Shown here: positions 25,936-33,998 of the stretch, in pieces
How positions within the stretch are numbered: position 1 is the stretch's first letter
Layout of the letters: each line of letters opens with the position of its first letter
DNA from: Neorhizobium galegae
GTDB taxonomy: Bacteria; Pseudomonadota; Alphaproteobacteria; Rhizobiales; Rhizobiaceae
Direction of reading: 5' to 3'
DNA: 64,000 nucleotides
NCBI RefSeq assembly: GCF_017877135.1
Contig: NZ_JAGIPH010000012.1
Span: 1-64,000, forward strand
Translations under genes and position numbers: made by a program
Notes under the pieces: model-generated
Seen by the model: the letters and a program-made list of their open reading frames with translations, nothing else
The model's database searches: none
Told to the model about the DNA's origin: nothing

Positions 25936-26760
25936 ATGGCGACCTTCGCATCAACAGGACAGAAGACTGCATTCGTGACCGGTGCCTCAAGCGGCATCGG
26001 CAAAGCGGCGGCATTGGCGCTCAGCCGGACGGGTTACCGGGTGATCGGCACGAGCCGCAAGGCGGCACCCGGCGAGGTCCGCGACGGCATCCGCATGATC
26101 GCCTGCGACGTGACATCGGACGATTCCGTGGCTGCGGCCGTGGCGCTTGCCCATGCCGAACTCGGTCGCATTGACCTCCTCGTTAACAATGCGGGCTATG
26201 CGATCTCCGGCGCGGCGGAGGAAAGCTCAATCGAGCAGGTTCGGGCACTGTTCGACACCAATTTCCTCGGCGTCGTTCGGGTCACGAACGAGGTCCTGCC
26301 GATCATGCGCCAGCAGGGCAAGGGACGAATCCTGAACATCGGTTCGGTCGTGGGTCTCATTCCCGGCCCCTTCGGTGCCCACTATACGGCGAGCAAGCAC
26401 GCGATCGAGGGCTATTCCGAATCCCTCGACCATGAGGTGCGACCGTTCGGCATCCGTGTCGCGGTGATCGAGCCATGGGCGACAAAGACATCTATCGAAG
26501 CCAATTCCCCGCAGGGTGATCGTCCGGTTGCGGTCTATCGCGAGACATTTGCCCGGTATCAGGCCGCTTTTGCCAAAGCCATGGCAGGAGGCGACACGGC
26601 AGATGATGTCGCAGCAACCATTGTTGCAGCGGCGCAGGCAAGGAAGCCAAAGCTCCGCTACCCCTCAGGCCAAGATGCTAGACAGACGGCGTTTGCCAGA
26701 CGGTTCCTGCCACGGGCGTTGTTCGATCGCATTTTGCGCAAGCAGTTCAACATTGCCTGA
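25936..26760 (+). CDS. Short-chain dehydrogenase/reductase
   Basis: A 274-residue SDR: TGASSGIG, LVNNAGYA, LNIGSVVGL and YTASK, with a long C-terminal tail (YPSGQDARQTAFARRFLP) typical of retinol-dehydrogenase-like bacterial SDRs. ATG 25936 matches the family start; an in-frame upstream start would add a 30-residue low-quality tail. Gene order suggests membership of the same TetR-controlled operon. Confidence 0.87.
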   Translation: MATFASTGQKTAFVTGASSGIGKAAALALSRTGYRVIGTSRKAAPGEVRDGIRMIACDVTSDDSVAAAVALAHAELGRIDLLVNNAGYAISGAAEESSIEQVRALFDTNFLGVVRVTNEVLPIMRQQGKGRILNIGSVVGLIPGPFGAHYTASKHAIEGYSESLDHEVRPFGIRVAVIEPWATKTSIEANSPQGDRPVAVYRETFARYQAAFAKAMAGGDTADDVAATIVAAAQARKPKLRYPSGQDARQTAFARRFLPRALFDRILRKQFNIA

Positions 26761-26837
26761 GATTGTGATGTCATCACCGAAAGCCCTGGCTTTCCTGGCT
26801 GCCTGACCCTGAAAACGTTTTACGCCGGAGAGAACCC

Positions 26838-27860
26838 GTGAAAGCCTTCGTCGTCGACAAATACAAGAAAAAGGCCCCGCTACGGCTGGCCGTTATGCCT
26901 GATCCGGTCATCGGCGCCAATGATGTCCTGGTTCGTATTGAGGCAACCGCGATCAACCTTCTGGATTCCAAAGTGCGCGACGGCGAGTTCAAGCTGTTCC
27001 TGCCCTATCGCCCGCCCTTCATCCTCGGCCACGATCTGGCCGGAACAGTTATCCGCGTTGGCGCCAATGTGCGACAGTTCAAGGCAGGCGATGAGGTGTT
27101 TGCTCGCCCGCGTGACGGCCGGGCCGGTACCTTCGCGGAAATGATTGCGGTCGACGCCACAGACCTCGCGCTGAAGCCGACAAGCCTCTCCATGGAGCAG
27201 GCCGCCTCGATCCCGCTGGTCGGACTGACCGCCTGGCAGGCGCTCGTCGAGGTGGGCAAGCTCAAGCCTGGCAAGAAGGTGTTCATTCAGGCAGGTTCTG
27301 GCGGTGTCGGCACATTTGCAATCCAGCTTGCCAAACATCTCGGCGCGACAGTTGCTACCACCACCAGTACGGCGAATATCGAGCTTGTGAAAGGCCTCGG
27401 CGCAGATGTGGTGATCGACTATAAAAAACAGGACTTCGAGCAGGTACTGTCCGGTTACGACCTGGTGCTAAACAGCCAGGACTCCAAGACGTTGACAAAG
27501 TCGGTGAACGTCCTGAAGCCCGGTGGAAAGCTGATCTCGATCTCCGGCCCGCCGGACGTTCCCTTCGCCAGGTCGCTGAAGATGAACCTCTTCTTCCGCT
27601 TCATCATGCGCATGCTCAGTCGCAGCATTCTGAAGAAGGCAAAGAGCCGGGGCGTCGACTATTCCTTCTTGTTCATGCGCGCGGACGGACAGCAACTGGG
27701 CGAGATCGCCAAACTGATCGACGCCGGCGTGATCCGTCCGGTCGTGGACAAGGTATTTCCTTTCGCGCAGACGGCGGAAGCCTTGGCCTATGTCGAAACC
27801 GGGCGCGCCAAGGGGAAGGTTGTCGTCGCCGTTTCGCAACAGTCGCCAGTTCAGTTATAG
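26838..27860 (+). CDS. Zinc-independent NADP-dependent alcohol dehydrogenase/quinone oxidoreductase
   Basis: A 340-residue medium-chain dehydrogenase without the zinc-binding cysteine cluster. PPFILGHDLAGTVIRVG and the NADPH loop QAGSGGVGTFAIQLAKHLGA are characteristic of quinone/enone oxidoreductases. It is the fourth reductase in a row and probably ends the TetR-controlled operon. Confidence 0.88.
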   Translation: MKAFVVDKYKKKAPLRLAVMPDPVIGANDVLVRIEATAINLLDSKVRDGEFKLFLPYRPPFILGHDLAGTVIRVGANVRQFKAGDEVFARPRDGRAGTFAEMIAVDATDLALKPTSLSMEQAASIPLVGLTAWQALVEVGKLKPGKKVFIQAGSGGVGTFAIQLAKHLGATVATTTSTANIELVKGLGADVVIDYKKQDFEQVLSGYDLVLNSQDSKTLTKSVNVLKPGGKLISISGPPDVPFARSLKMNLFFRFIMRMLSRSILKKAKSRGVDYSFLFMRADGQQLGEIAKLIDAGVIRPVVDKVFPFAQTAEALAYVETGRAKGKVVVAVSQQSPVQL

Positions 27861-28015
27861 TCTGCTTCATTCAAAGCATAATGTCCGCTTCCGTTGCTGA
27901 AAGGACCCGAGCGGACTGTCTCCTCACGGCCTCTTTCCGGACGCCCTAAATGAACCAGATGCATGATCTAGCTAGTTTTTCTGGCGGCATCCATCCGACG
28001 TAATGGAGGGTCGCT

Positions 28016-28042
28016 GGTTCGAATCCCATTAAGAGCTTAAAA
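28016..28042 (+). repeat. Putative attachment-site-like direct repeat, right copy
   Basis: Second copy of the 27-base repeat, 23 of 27 identical to 4065-4091. Here the T-loop-like part reads GGTTCGAATCCCA, the textbook tRNA T-arm sequence, followed by AAGAGCTT. Preceding bases do not form a full tRNA and the T-stem pairs poorly. It separates intact metabolic genes on its left from degraded genes on its right. Confidence 0.42.
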
Positions 28043-28089
28043 ACTGCCGGCCGCTTTAGATTGCAGTTTGCCTGAGGTGATTGATGATT

Positions 28090-28455
28090 TCGACCCGTGA
28101 CAATCTCGCTCATTGTCGGTTACAACAATACAGCTATTGGACTGGCAATGGCCGCGACAATCGTTACGAATGCACTTCATGGGCGGCCCGTCGCTTTTCC
28201 TTGTGCCAATTAACTCGCCCCAGATGAGCGCTGTCTTCTCGTCGAACGAAAGTATGCAGCCCGCGAAGAGTGCGCGTGGCCCCCCATTACCAGCAAACCA
28301 GGCTTCGAGAGCGACACGCTTCTTGCCCGCCGGCTTCTCCAGAATTCCTCGGTGTATTTCAGCGATGGTGAGCGATGCGACGAATAAGTCAGCGTCAGCT
28401 TGCTCGGCCATCCACGTTGATAGTGACGCTGACGGTTCGGGCTTTGTGATAATTT
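28090..28455 (-). pseudogene. VapC-like PIN-domain toxin remnant
   Basis: Minus-strand remnant of a PIN-domain ribonuclease. IITKPEPSASLSTW leads into DLFVASLTIAEIHRGILEK, with the conserved Glu region. The middle shifts frame (SAFVTIVAAIAS is in another frame) and the end IVVTDNERD returns. The first segment with the catalytic LDTN aspartate is missing: a stop codon precedes the remnant at about 28455. No antitoxin gene is nearby. It is non-functional, cut at the same point as the aldo/keto reductase remnant that runs the other way. Confidence 0.7.
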
Positions 28456-29234
28456 GCTAAGAATATCCGCCCTTCACCGCGGTCTCGACCTCGGCATGAC
28501 CGATATCGACACCGCCGAGATGTATGGCTACGCCGAAGACGTGGTAGGCGAGGCGATCGCCCGCCGCAGGGTTGAGGTTTTCCTCGTCTCCAAGGTCGTG
28601 CCGAGCAACGCCTCGCGCGCGGGCACGGTAGCGGCCCGCGAGCAGTCGCTTACGCGCCTGCGCACTGATCGGATCGACTGTTATCCCCTGCACTGGCGCG
28701 GGCCGCGCCCGCTCGAGGAGACGTTCGCCGCGTTTAAGCATCTCCGCGAGCAAGGCAAGATCCTGTCGTGGGGGTGAGCAATTTCGACGTGCCCGACCTT
28801 GATGCGGCTTGGAAAGCAGGTGGTCAGGGGCGGATCACTTGCAACCAGGTTCTGTATAATCTTGAGGAGCGCGCGATCGAGCACGCCGTGCTGCCTTGTG
28901 TGATGCGCACGGTGTAGCCACAGTTGCCCATAGCCCATAGCCCATAGCCCATAGCCCATAGCCCATTCGGCCATGGCAGCTTCCCGGATGCGCATTCGCC
29001 GGGCGGCCGCGTAGTGGCGGAGATTGCCGCAAACCACGGAGCGCCCGCGCGACAGATGGCGCTTCGACTCTTGGCGTGTCACCCATCCCTATTCGCCATC
29101 CCAAAAGCTTCGGCCCCCTGTACGCCGCCGAGAATGCGGGTTCCGGCTCGCTCCGACTGACGGATGACGAACACATGCGGATCGATTCGGCCTTTCCGCT
29201 CGGCCAGAAGCCGCAGAGGCTACCGATGCTCTAA
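28454..29234 (+). pseudogene. Aldo/keto reductase pseudogene
   Basis: Remnant of an aldo/keto reductase in at least four frame segments: HRGLDLGMTDIDTAEMYGYA through LSWG to 28777; then VSNFDVPDLDAAWKAGG; after the heptamer repeat VVAEIAANHGAPARQMALRL; finally SLRLTDDEHMRIDSAFPLG to the stop at 29234. The catalytic Asp/Tyr region (DTAEMYG) is visible, but the first 30-odd residues are gone. There are shifts near 28775, within the repeat, and near 29115. It cannot make a working enzyme. Confidence 0.8.
28926..28966 (+). repeat. Heptamer tandem repeat (GCCCATA, about 5.9 copies)
   Basis: Perfect tandem array of the 7-base unit GCCCATA over 41 bases inside the aldo/keto reductase pseudogene. 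As the unit is not a multiple of three, copy-number change shifts the frame. It probably arose by slippage and is one of the lesions in this gene. Confidence 0.9.
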
Positions 29235-29464
29235 GCCGGAGGCGTCTTCGTTTCGATCGGTGGAAAACATTCTGATGCTCGATGACTTAAATACAAGGTC
29301 GCAGTCGGGGGAGGGCACATCCCATCAAGAGCGATGGATTGGGCGATCTGGCGATCGTGATGCTGAGTTGGAAGTAGGCGTTGTTGATGGGTTCATACGA
29401 GATGCTCCGCGAGTAAGTGGTACCAGTCTTTTTCGCATCGACTTTGCCAGTCGCAATTTTCCTC

Positions 29465-29496
29465 TTGCACCTCTAGTAGCTAGAGGTCGCAGAACT
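29465..29496 (+). promoter_or_regulatory. MerR-family (CadR/PbrR-like) metal-responsive promoter
   Basis: A -35 box TTGCAC (29465-29470), the perfect inverted repeat ACCTCTAG-TAG-CTAGAGGT (29469-29487) and a -10-like AGAACT at 29491 give a 20-base spacer. The overlong spacer with a dyad between the boxes is the hallmark of MerR-family activated promoters for metal-export ATPases. No merR-type gene lies in the window, so the activator is encoded elsewhere. Confidence 0.75.
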
Positions 29497-29522
29497 CTCA
29501 CATCGATAGTGAGGATTCCGAG

Positions 29523-32120
29523 ATGAGCGATTTGCGGCAGACGAGATTTCGTGTCGGGGGCATGGACTGCGCGTCCTGCGCCACCAAGATTGATACGGCC
29601 GTAAGGCGCATGCCTGGCGTCGCCGACGTGTCCGTTTCAGTTACTGCCGGAACGATGACGGTCAGGCACGACGACACCAGCGATCTCAACGCAATCTCGC
29701 AGAAGCTGTCCGGTTTCGGATACGAAGCGACACCTATACCGACAAAGTCCAAGCCGGCCGTCGCGGAACCCATCCATGTGCACGGTCCGGAACGCTCGCA
29801 CGACTATCAACATGCCGACTCCCACGATCACTCGGATCATGATCACGACCTTCCCGGCCATGACCATGATCACACTGACCATAACCATGGAACCGACCAG
29901 CGCGTACCGTCACATGACACCGCGTCCGGGACCCTGCAGGCCCGCTTCCGGATCGGTGGAATGGACTGTGCGTCCTGCGCCGCAAAGATCGACACCGCTG
30001 TCAGGCGCATTGACGATATCGAGGACGTCTCCGTATCGGTCACCTCCGGGACGATGACGGTGAAGCATCGCCAGTCCGCGGACATGAAAGCTGTCGAGAA
30101 GCAGGTCCTCGGTCTCGGCTATTGGATTGTCCCTACCCTCAAGAAGGTGCAGTCGCCAGATCAGAGCGGCTCCCACGTCGGACACGACCACGGGCGAGCC
30201 TCCGAAGCTTCCGAGGTCGAGGGACTGCACGGCCACGACCACGGTCCGTTCGAAGGTCCATGGTGGCGGAGCAAGAAAGGCCGCCTGACCATCACGGCGG
30301 GCGCTGCGCTGGTTCTCGCCTACGGGATCGGCAATCTGTTCCCGGCCCTCGAGACCTATGCCTTTATCGTCGCAATGCTCGTCGGACTCGCTCCGATCGT
30401 ACGCCGCGCTTTCATGGCGGCTCGTGCGGGAACCCCGTTCTCCATTGAGATGCTGATGACGATCGCCGCAGTCGGCGCATTGATCATCAACGCTACCGAA
30501 GAGGCAGCAACGGTGGTCTTTCTGTTCCTGGTGGGCGAGCTGCTCGAAGGCGTGGCCGCAGGTAAGGCGCGAGACAGCATCAAGTCCCTGACGGCGCTTG
30601 TGCCGAAGACGGCGCTGCTGGAAGAGGACAGAAAGACCCGCGAAGTGCCGGCCGAGGCCCTTGCGGTCGGATCCATCATCCTGGTTCGCCCCGGCGACCG
30701 TATCTCTGCCGATGGCGTCATCGTTGCAGGTGAGAGCTCGATAGATGAGGCTCCCGTCACGGGGGAGAGTGTGCCGGTCCGCAAGGTCATCGACGACAAC
30801 GTCTTCGCAGGCACCGTCAACGGCGATGCGGCACTCCGTGTGAGGGTCACGGCCGCTGCCGCCGACAACACCATCGCCCGCGTCGTGCGGCTGGTGGAGG
30901 AGGCCCAGGAGTCAAAGGCTCCGACCGAACGCTTCATCGACCGTTTCTCACGCTATTACACGCCAGGCGTCGTTGTGGTGGCAGCACTGGTCGCCGTCCT
31001 GCCGCCTATGCTTTGGGGCGGCATCTGGAGCGAGTGGGTCTACAAGGGCCTTGCAGTCCTTTTGATCGGCTGCCCATGCGCTCTGGTTATCTCGACACCG
31101 GCCGCGATCGCCGCATCGCTGTCGTCGGGCGCGCGCCGCGGCTTGCTGCTGAAGGGTGGCGCCGTTCTCGAGGGGCTTGGAAAGCTCACCGCCATCGCCT
31201 TCGACAAGACAGGGACGCTCACCGAGGGCAAGCCCAAGGTGACCGACGTGGTACCGTTCGGCCGCAAGGTTGATGAGGTGCTCCGCTATGCCGCTGCCGT
31301 CGAGATGGGATCCAGCCATCCGCTTGCCGTCGCGATCCTCAGCAAGGCCAGCGAGGACGGGATCGATGCACCACCCGCCACCGATGCGAAGGCGCTTGGC
31401 GGCAAGGGGGTGACCGCAGTGATCGATGGGGTCGAGGTCTTCCTCGGCTCGCCTAAGGCCGCCGCGGTGCGCGTTACGATGCCGATGGCGCATTCGAAGA
31501 CGATCACGGCTCTCAATGACGAAGGAAAGACAGTTTCCGTCCTTGTGATCGGCGACGTTCTCGCGGGTGCCATTGCGATGCGCGATGAACCGCGTACGGA
31601 CGCCGTCGCTGGCCTCAAGGCGCTGACCGACGCGGGCATTAAGACCGTCATGCTGACTGGCGACAACAAACGGACCGCCACCGCCATCGGAGCACAGCTC
31701 GGCATCGAGGTCCGTGCCGAACTGATGCCTGAAGACAAGCAGCAGATCATTGGCGAGCTGAAAAAGGAAGGCTATGTCGTCGGCAAGATCGGCGACGGCA
31801 TCAACGATGCGCCTGCACTGGCCGCCGCCGACGTCGGGATCGCAATGGGCGGTGGAACGGACGTGGCCCTTGAGACGGCTGATGCCGCGGTCCTGCACGG
31901 CAAGGTCGGGGATGTCGCCCTCATGATCGACCTCTCGAAGCGGACCATGCGCAACATCTTCCAGAACATCACCATCGCGCTGGGACTGAAAGCGGTCTTC
32001 CTCGTGACCACGGTCCTCGGCATCACGGGCCTGTGGCCCGCTATCCTTGCCGACACCGGGGCAACAGTGCTCGTGACGATGAACGCTCTGCGCCTGCTGC
32101 GTCCGATCCGAGGGGCTTGA
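29523..32120 (+). CDS. zntA: Zn2+/Cd2+/Pb2+-exporting P1B-type ATPase
   Basis: 865 residues in the inner membrane. It has two N-terminal heavy-metal-binding domains, each with GMDCASC (about residues 14 and 145), joined by a His/Asp-rich linker (about 90-130), and a second His cluster near 215-240. Then follow the membrane helices, the metal-site motif CPCAL, the phosphorylation site DKTGTLTEG, the ATP-domain motif SSHPLA and the hinge GDGINDAPALAAADVGIAMG. It pumps divalent soft metals out using ATP. Expression is likely induced by metal through the MerR-type promoter just upstream. Two HMA domains plus His-rich linkers suggest tolerance to high metal loads. Confidence 0.95.
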   Translation: MSDLRQTRFRVGGMDCASCATKIDTAVRRMPGVADVSVSVTAGTMTVRHDDTSDLNAISQKLSGFGYEATPIPTKSKPAVAEPIHVHGPERSHDYQHADSHDHSDHDHDLPGHDHDHTDHNHGTDQRVPSHDTASGTLQARFRIGGMDCASCAAKIDTAVRRIDDIEDVSVSVTSGTMTVKHRQSADMKAVEKQVLGLGYWIVPTLKKVQSPDQSGSHVGHDHGRASEASEVEGLHGHDHGPFEGPWWRSKKGRLTITAGAALVLAYGIGNLFPALETYAFIVAMLVGLAPIVRRAFMAARAGTPFSIEMLMTIAAVGALIINATEEAATVVFLFLVGELLEGVAAGKARDSIKSLTALVPKTALLEEDRKTREVPAEALAVGSIILVRPGDRISADGVIVAGESSIDEAPVTGESVPVRKVIDDNVFAGTVNGDAALRVRVTAAAADNTIARVVRLVEEAQESKAPTERFIDRFSRYYTPGVVVVAALVAVLPPMLWGGIWSEWVYKGLAVLLIGCPCALVISTPAAIAASLSSGARRGLLLKGGAVLEGLGKLTAIAFDKTGTLTEGKPKVTDVVPFGRKVDEVLRYAAAVEMGSSHPLAVAILSKASEDGIDAPPATDAKALGGKGVTAVIDGVEVFLGSPKAAAVRVTMPMAHSKTITALNDEGKTVSVLVIGDVLAGAIAMRDEPRTDAVAGLKALTDAGIKTVMLTGDNKRTATAIGAQLGIEVRAELMPEDKQQIIGELKKEGYVVGKIGDGINDAPALAAADVGIAMGGGTDVALETADAAVLHGKVGDVALMIDLSKRTMRNIFQNITIALGLKAVFLVTTVLGITGLWPAILADTGATVLVTMNALRLLRPIRGA

Positions 32121-32256
32121 TGCTCAGAAAGGTCGTCTTCGGAGGCACGTTCGTTCTGGTCGCCAAATCGATCGTGTTCAGCTGTGCCAGGTGTCCTGGC
32201 GGTGTGGAGTCCCTTGGAGCTTTTCCAATCCGGGGAACGCGGCGTCGGGAAACGTC

Positions 32257-32418
32257 GTGCTGAACGAGCGGATCGACATTTTCCTCCACGATAAGGGTGG
32301 ACGGATCACGCTGCCCGTCATGGGGACAGTGACCGTCGAGAACGGCACGATCACTGTCTGGCGTGATGATTTCGATCCGGCAGACTTCGACCGGCAGTTG
32401 AACCAGATCGGGAAGTAG
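32257..32418 (+). pseudogene. Limonene-1,2-epoxide hydrolase-like C-terminal remnant
   Basis: About 53 residues with the LEH-domain pattern VLNERIDIFLHDKGGRITLP, VMGTVTVENGTITVWRDDFD. The RDxFD end of the LEH fold and the Arg/Asp pair are present, but the N-terminal half of the roughly 125-residue domain is missing. The open frame extends back to 32191 through unrelated sequence. I call it a truncated relic just behind the ATPase gene. Confidence 0.6.
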
Positions 32419-32426
32419 TCGGATCA

Positions 32427-32446
32427 CGGCCTCTGAAAAGAGGCCG
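32427..32446 (+). terminator. Hairpin after the epoxide-hydrolase remnant
   Basis: CGGCCTCT-GAAA-AGAGGCCG forms a perfect 8-bp stem with a GAAA tetraloop 8 bases after the stop of the remnant. The following CATTTCAG is only weakly T-rich, so it may be a weak terminator or an RNA-stabilising stem for the metal ATPase transcript. Confidence 0.55.
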
Positions 32447-33037
32447 CATTTCAGTCAAACTCGGACAGCAACACCAACAGATGCTTGGATGTCCGCTATC
32501 GCCTTTCCGCCCCCAGCATCGGACAGTCGGCTTCCGCTCCATCGCGGAAATGATTTCCGCTAGGCGCCTTCATCTCGGTCATTGAAGGTGGTTGGTTGGA
32601 TATCCGAAAGCAGTCGGTCCGCTGCCCCGTCAGCAAAGCGCCGCGAGCCCGCGTCGATATATCGTTGTGCGCTGGCTTTGAGCTGACGTGAACATGGCTC
32701 TAGAGCGGCAATTATTCCGAATCCACGCTAGCGCAGGAGTTTGGATCACGACGACAGATTTCGTCGATTGCTATCGCCGCCGCTCAGGTCAAAGACATGC
32801 CACAGCAAGCCATCCCTTCGTTCAAGGCAGCCATTGAGAAGACTTTATTCATGGCGGAGAGCGACCCGCGGCGCTGACCACATGACGACGGCGTCTCGGG
32901 TCACGCCCTGTGGATGTTTTCGATGGGCCCTTGCAAGTTCTGATAAGCGATCCCATATCTAAGTGAGTGGCAGCCATTGAACGGGCACTGCCACTTTCTG
33001 GGCGGCACGCACCCTGGCCCCAATTAAGGAGGACATC
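32447..33037. other. Intergenic region, no gene supported; repeat copy B
   Basis: About 590 bases without a convincing gene. It contains copy B of the dispersed motif (32563-32612) and the 15-base string GACAGTCGGCTTCCG near 32522, which recurs near 38238. A short open stretch around 32760-32876 (AAIEKTLFMAESDPRR) has no clear family. A near-consensus ribosome site at its right end serves the small gene at 33038. Confidence 0.4.
32563..32612 (+). repeat. Dispersed intergenic motif, copy B
   Basis: GCGCCTTCATCTCGGTCA, then a 20-base variable spacer, then ATCCGAAAGCAG. It matches copy C (40331-40380) at 11 of 12 positions in each end block with exactly the same length between them. Confidence 0.55.
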
Positions 33038-33286
33038 ATGTCTTCCGACCTTCATCAGCCTATCGGCAGCATCGACATCAGCATCATCAGAAGCGCGCTC
33101 CGGCGTTCCGGGTTTCGCCATGAGGAACCACTCTGCGAGCTGGACCGCGGCGCGGCGCGCCATGCGCTCACGATGTATCAAAATGGCGCCCGCAGATCCG
33201 TCGAGTTGAGCCCTGCCGTCAACGTTTGGGCGGATGAAGCCGTCATTGCGCGGCCTAAGAACAGCGGTCAGGTCACAAGCCTGTGA
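33038..33286 (+). CDS. Small hypothetical protein
   Basis: 82 residues, soluble, with no family I recognise. AAGGAGGACATC in front of the ATG is a near-perfect ribosome site, and the stop overlaps the next start by four bases, so this is very likely a real gene. Its sequence (IDISIIRSALRRSGFRHEE...) suggests a small mixed helix/strand protein. Confidence 0.65.
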   Translation: MSSDLHQPIGSIDISIIRSALRRSGFRHEEPLCELDRGAARHALTMYQNGARRSVELSPAVNVWADEAVIARPKNSGQVTSL

Positions 33287-33570
33287 CCCTTTCTTTCCCC
33301 AATCCGACCCGTGCGTATGACGAGACACGCGGTCTCATTCGTTTCATTGGGCATGATGGCCTGAATCAGGTCTTGTTTCTATTGCCTGTCGCGCTCTTTG
33401 AACGGGAGGGGTCGACCACTACCCGCAAGCAACGCGACTATCTCTTGGCATTCGATCGCCTGCGGGACCGCATCCTGACGACGGCGAGGCAGGCCTATCA
33501 GTCTCGGCGACGACAGACGATTGAACTCGATCTCAGGGCATTCGGGTCGTCTCTCCAGTCGGCGACGTGA
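33283..33570 (+). CDS. DUF1488-like small protein
   Basis: 95 residues beginning TLSFPNPTRAYDETRGLIRF, with GHDGLNQVLF following. This matches the pattern of DUF1488 proteins (TLSFPN-x-SRSYD, then FxGxD and a conserved EVxF-type strand). The GTG start overlaps the previous stop. Function unknown; such genes often sit in small-ORF clusters of rhizobia. Confidence 0.65.
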   Translation: MTLSFPNPTRAYDETRGLIRFIGHDGLNQVLFLLPVALFEREGSTTTRKQRDYLLAFDRLRDRILTTARQAYQSRRRQTIELDLRAFGSSLQSAT

Positions 33571-33696
33571 CGATGGCAGTCGGTGCACTGAGCGAACTCG
33601 CAAGAGGAATAGGTCATGGACGAACTTGCACAATCCACTGCGGGGGGCGTCCATGACGGCCGCCTTGGGCGGGCATTTGATGAACGGAGAAACACC

Positions 33697-33900
33697 ATGC
33701 CTTCTCACCGCTTTAACGTCGGCCAAATGGTTCGTCTCGTGACCGCGAAGGGTCTCTCTCCCCCAGCCGCCGTCACTTACACCATCGAGGCCTCCATGCC
33801 AGCTTACCAGAATAGCCCTCAGTATCGGCTCTGGAATGCCGAACTCCGTCAGGGGCGCTTCGCTTTGGAACGGGATCTGGAGGTCACAGGATCGGCGTGA
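33697..33900 (+). CDS. Small hypothetical protein
   Basis: 67 residues from ATG 33697 (MPSHRFNVGQMVRLVTAKGL), preceded by GGAGAAACACC. The pattern of FxVGxxVRL followed by YTIEASMPAYQNSPQYRLWN and a final charged segment resembles small SH3-like or KOW-like rhizobial proteins that read as xxxYRIRxxxE. A longer frame from 33616 exists but its N-terminal part looks non-coding. It lies 98 bases before the glycosyltransferase start. Confidence 0.55.
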   Translation: MPSHRFNVGQMVRLVTAKGLSPPAAVTYTIEASMPAYQNSPQYRLWNAELRQGRFALERDLEVTGSA

Positions 33901-33998
33901 TCCCGAGACCGATACTTGAAGTATCCACCATGCGGCCGCGTTTTGCGTCCCTGGCCAATTTGGCGAGACCTCGCCACCATGTTCTGGAGGGAACGCAG

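Noticed and set aside
28000..28042. Functional tRNA gene
   Set aside because: Only the T-arm-like part is present; the T-stem pairs poorly and no anticodon or D arm is found.
28926..28966. Possible CRISPR-like array
   Set aside because: It is a simple 7-base tandem repeat without spacers; no cas genes in the window.
29164..29526. 120-codon frame upstream of the metal ATPase
   Set aside because: It covers the pseudogene end and the MerR-type promoter, and has no protein-like features.
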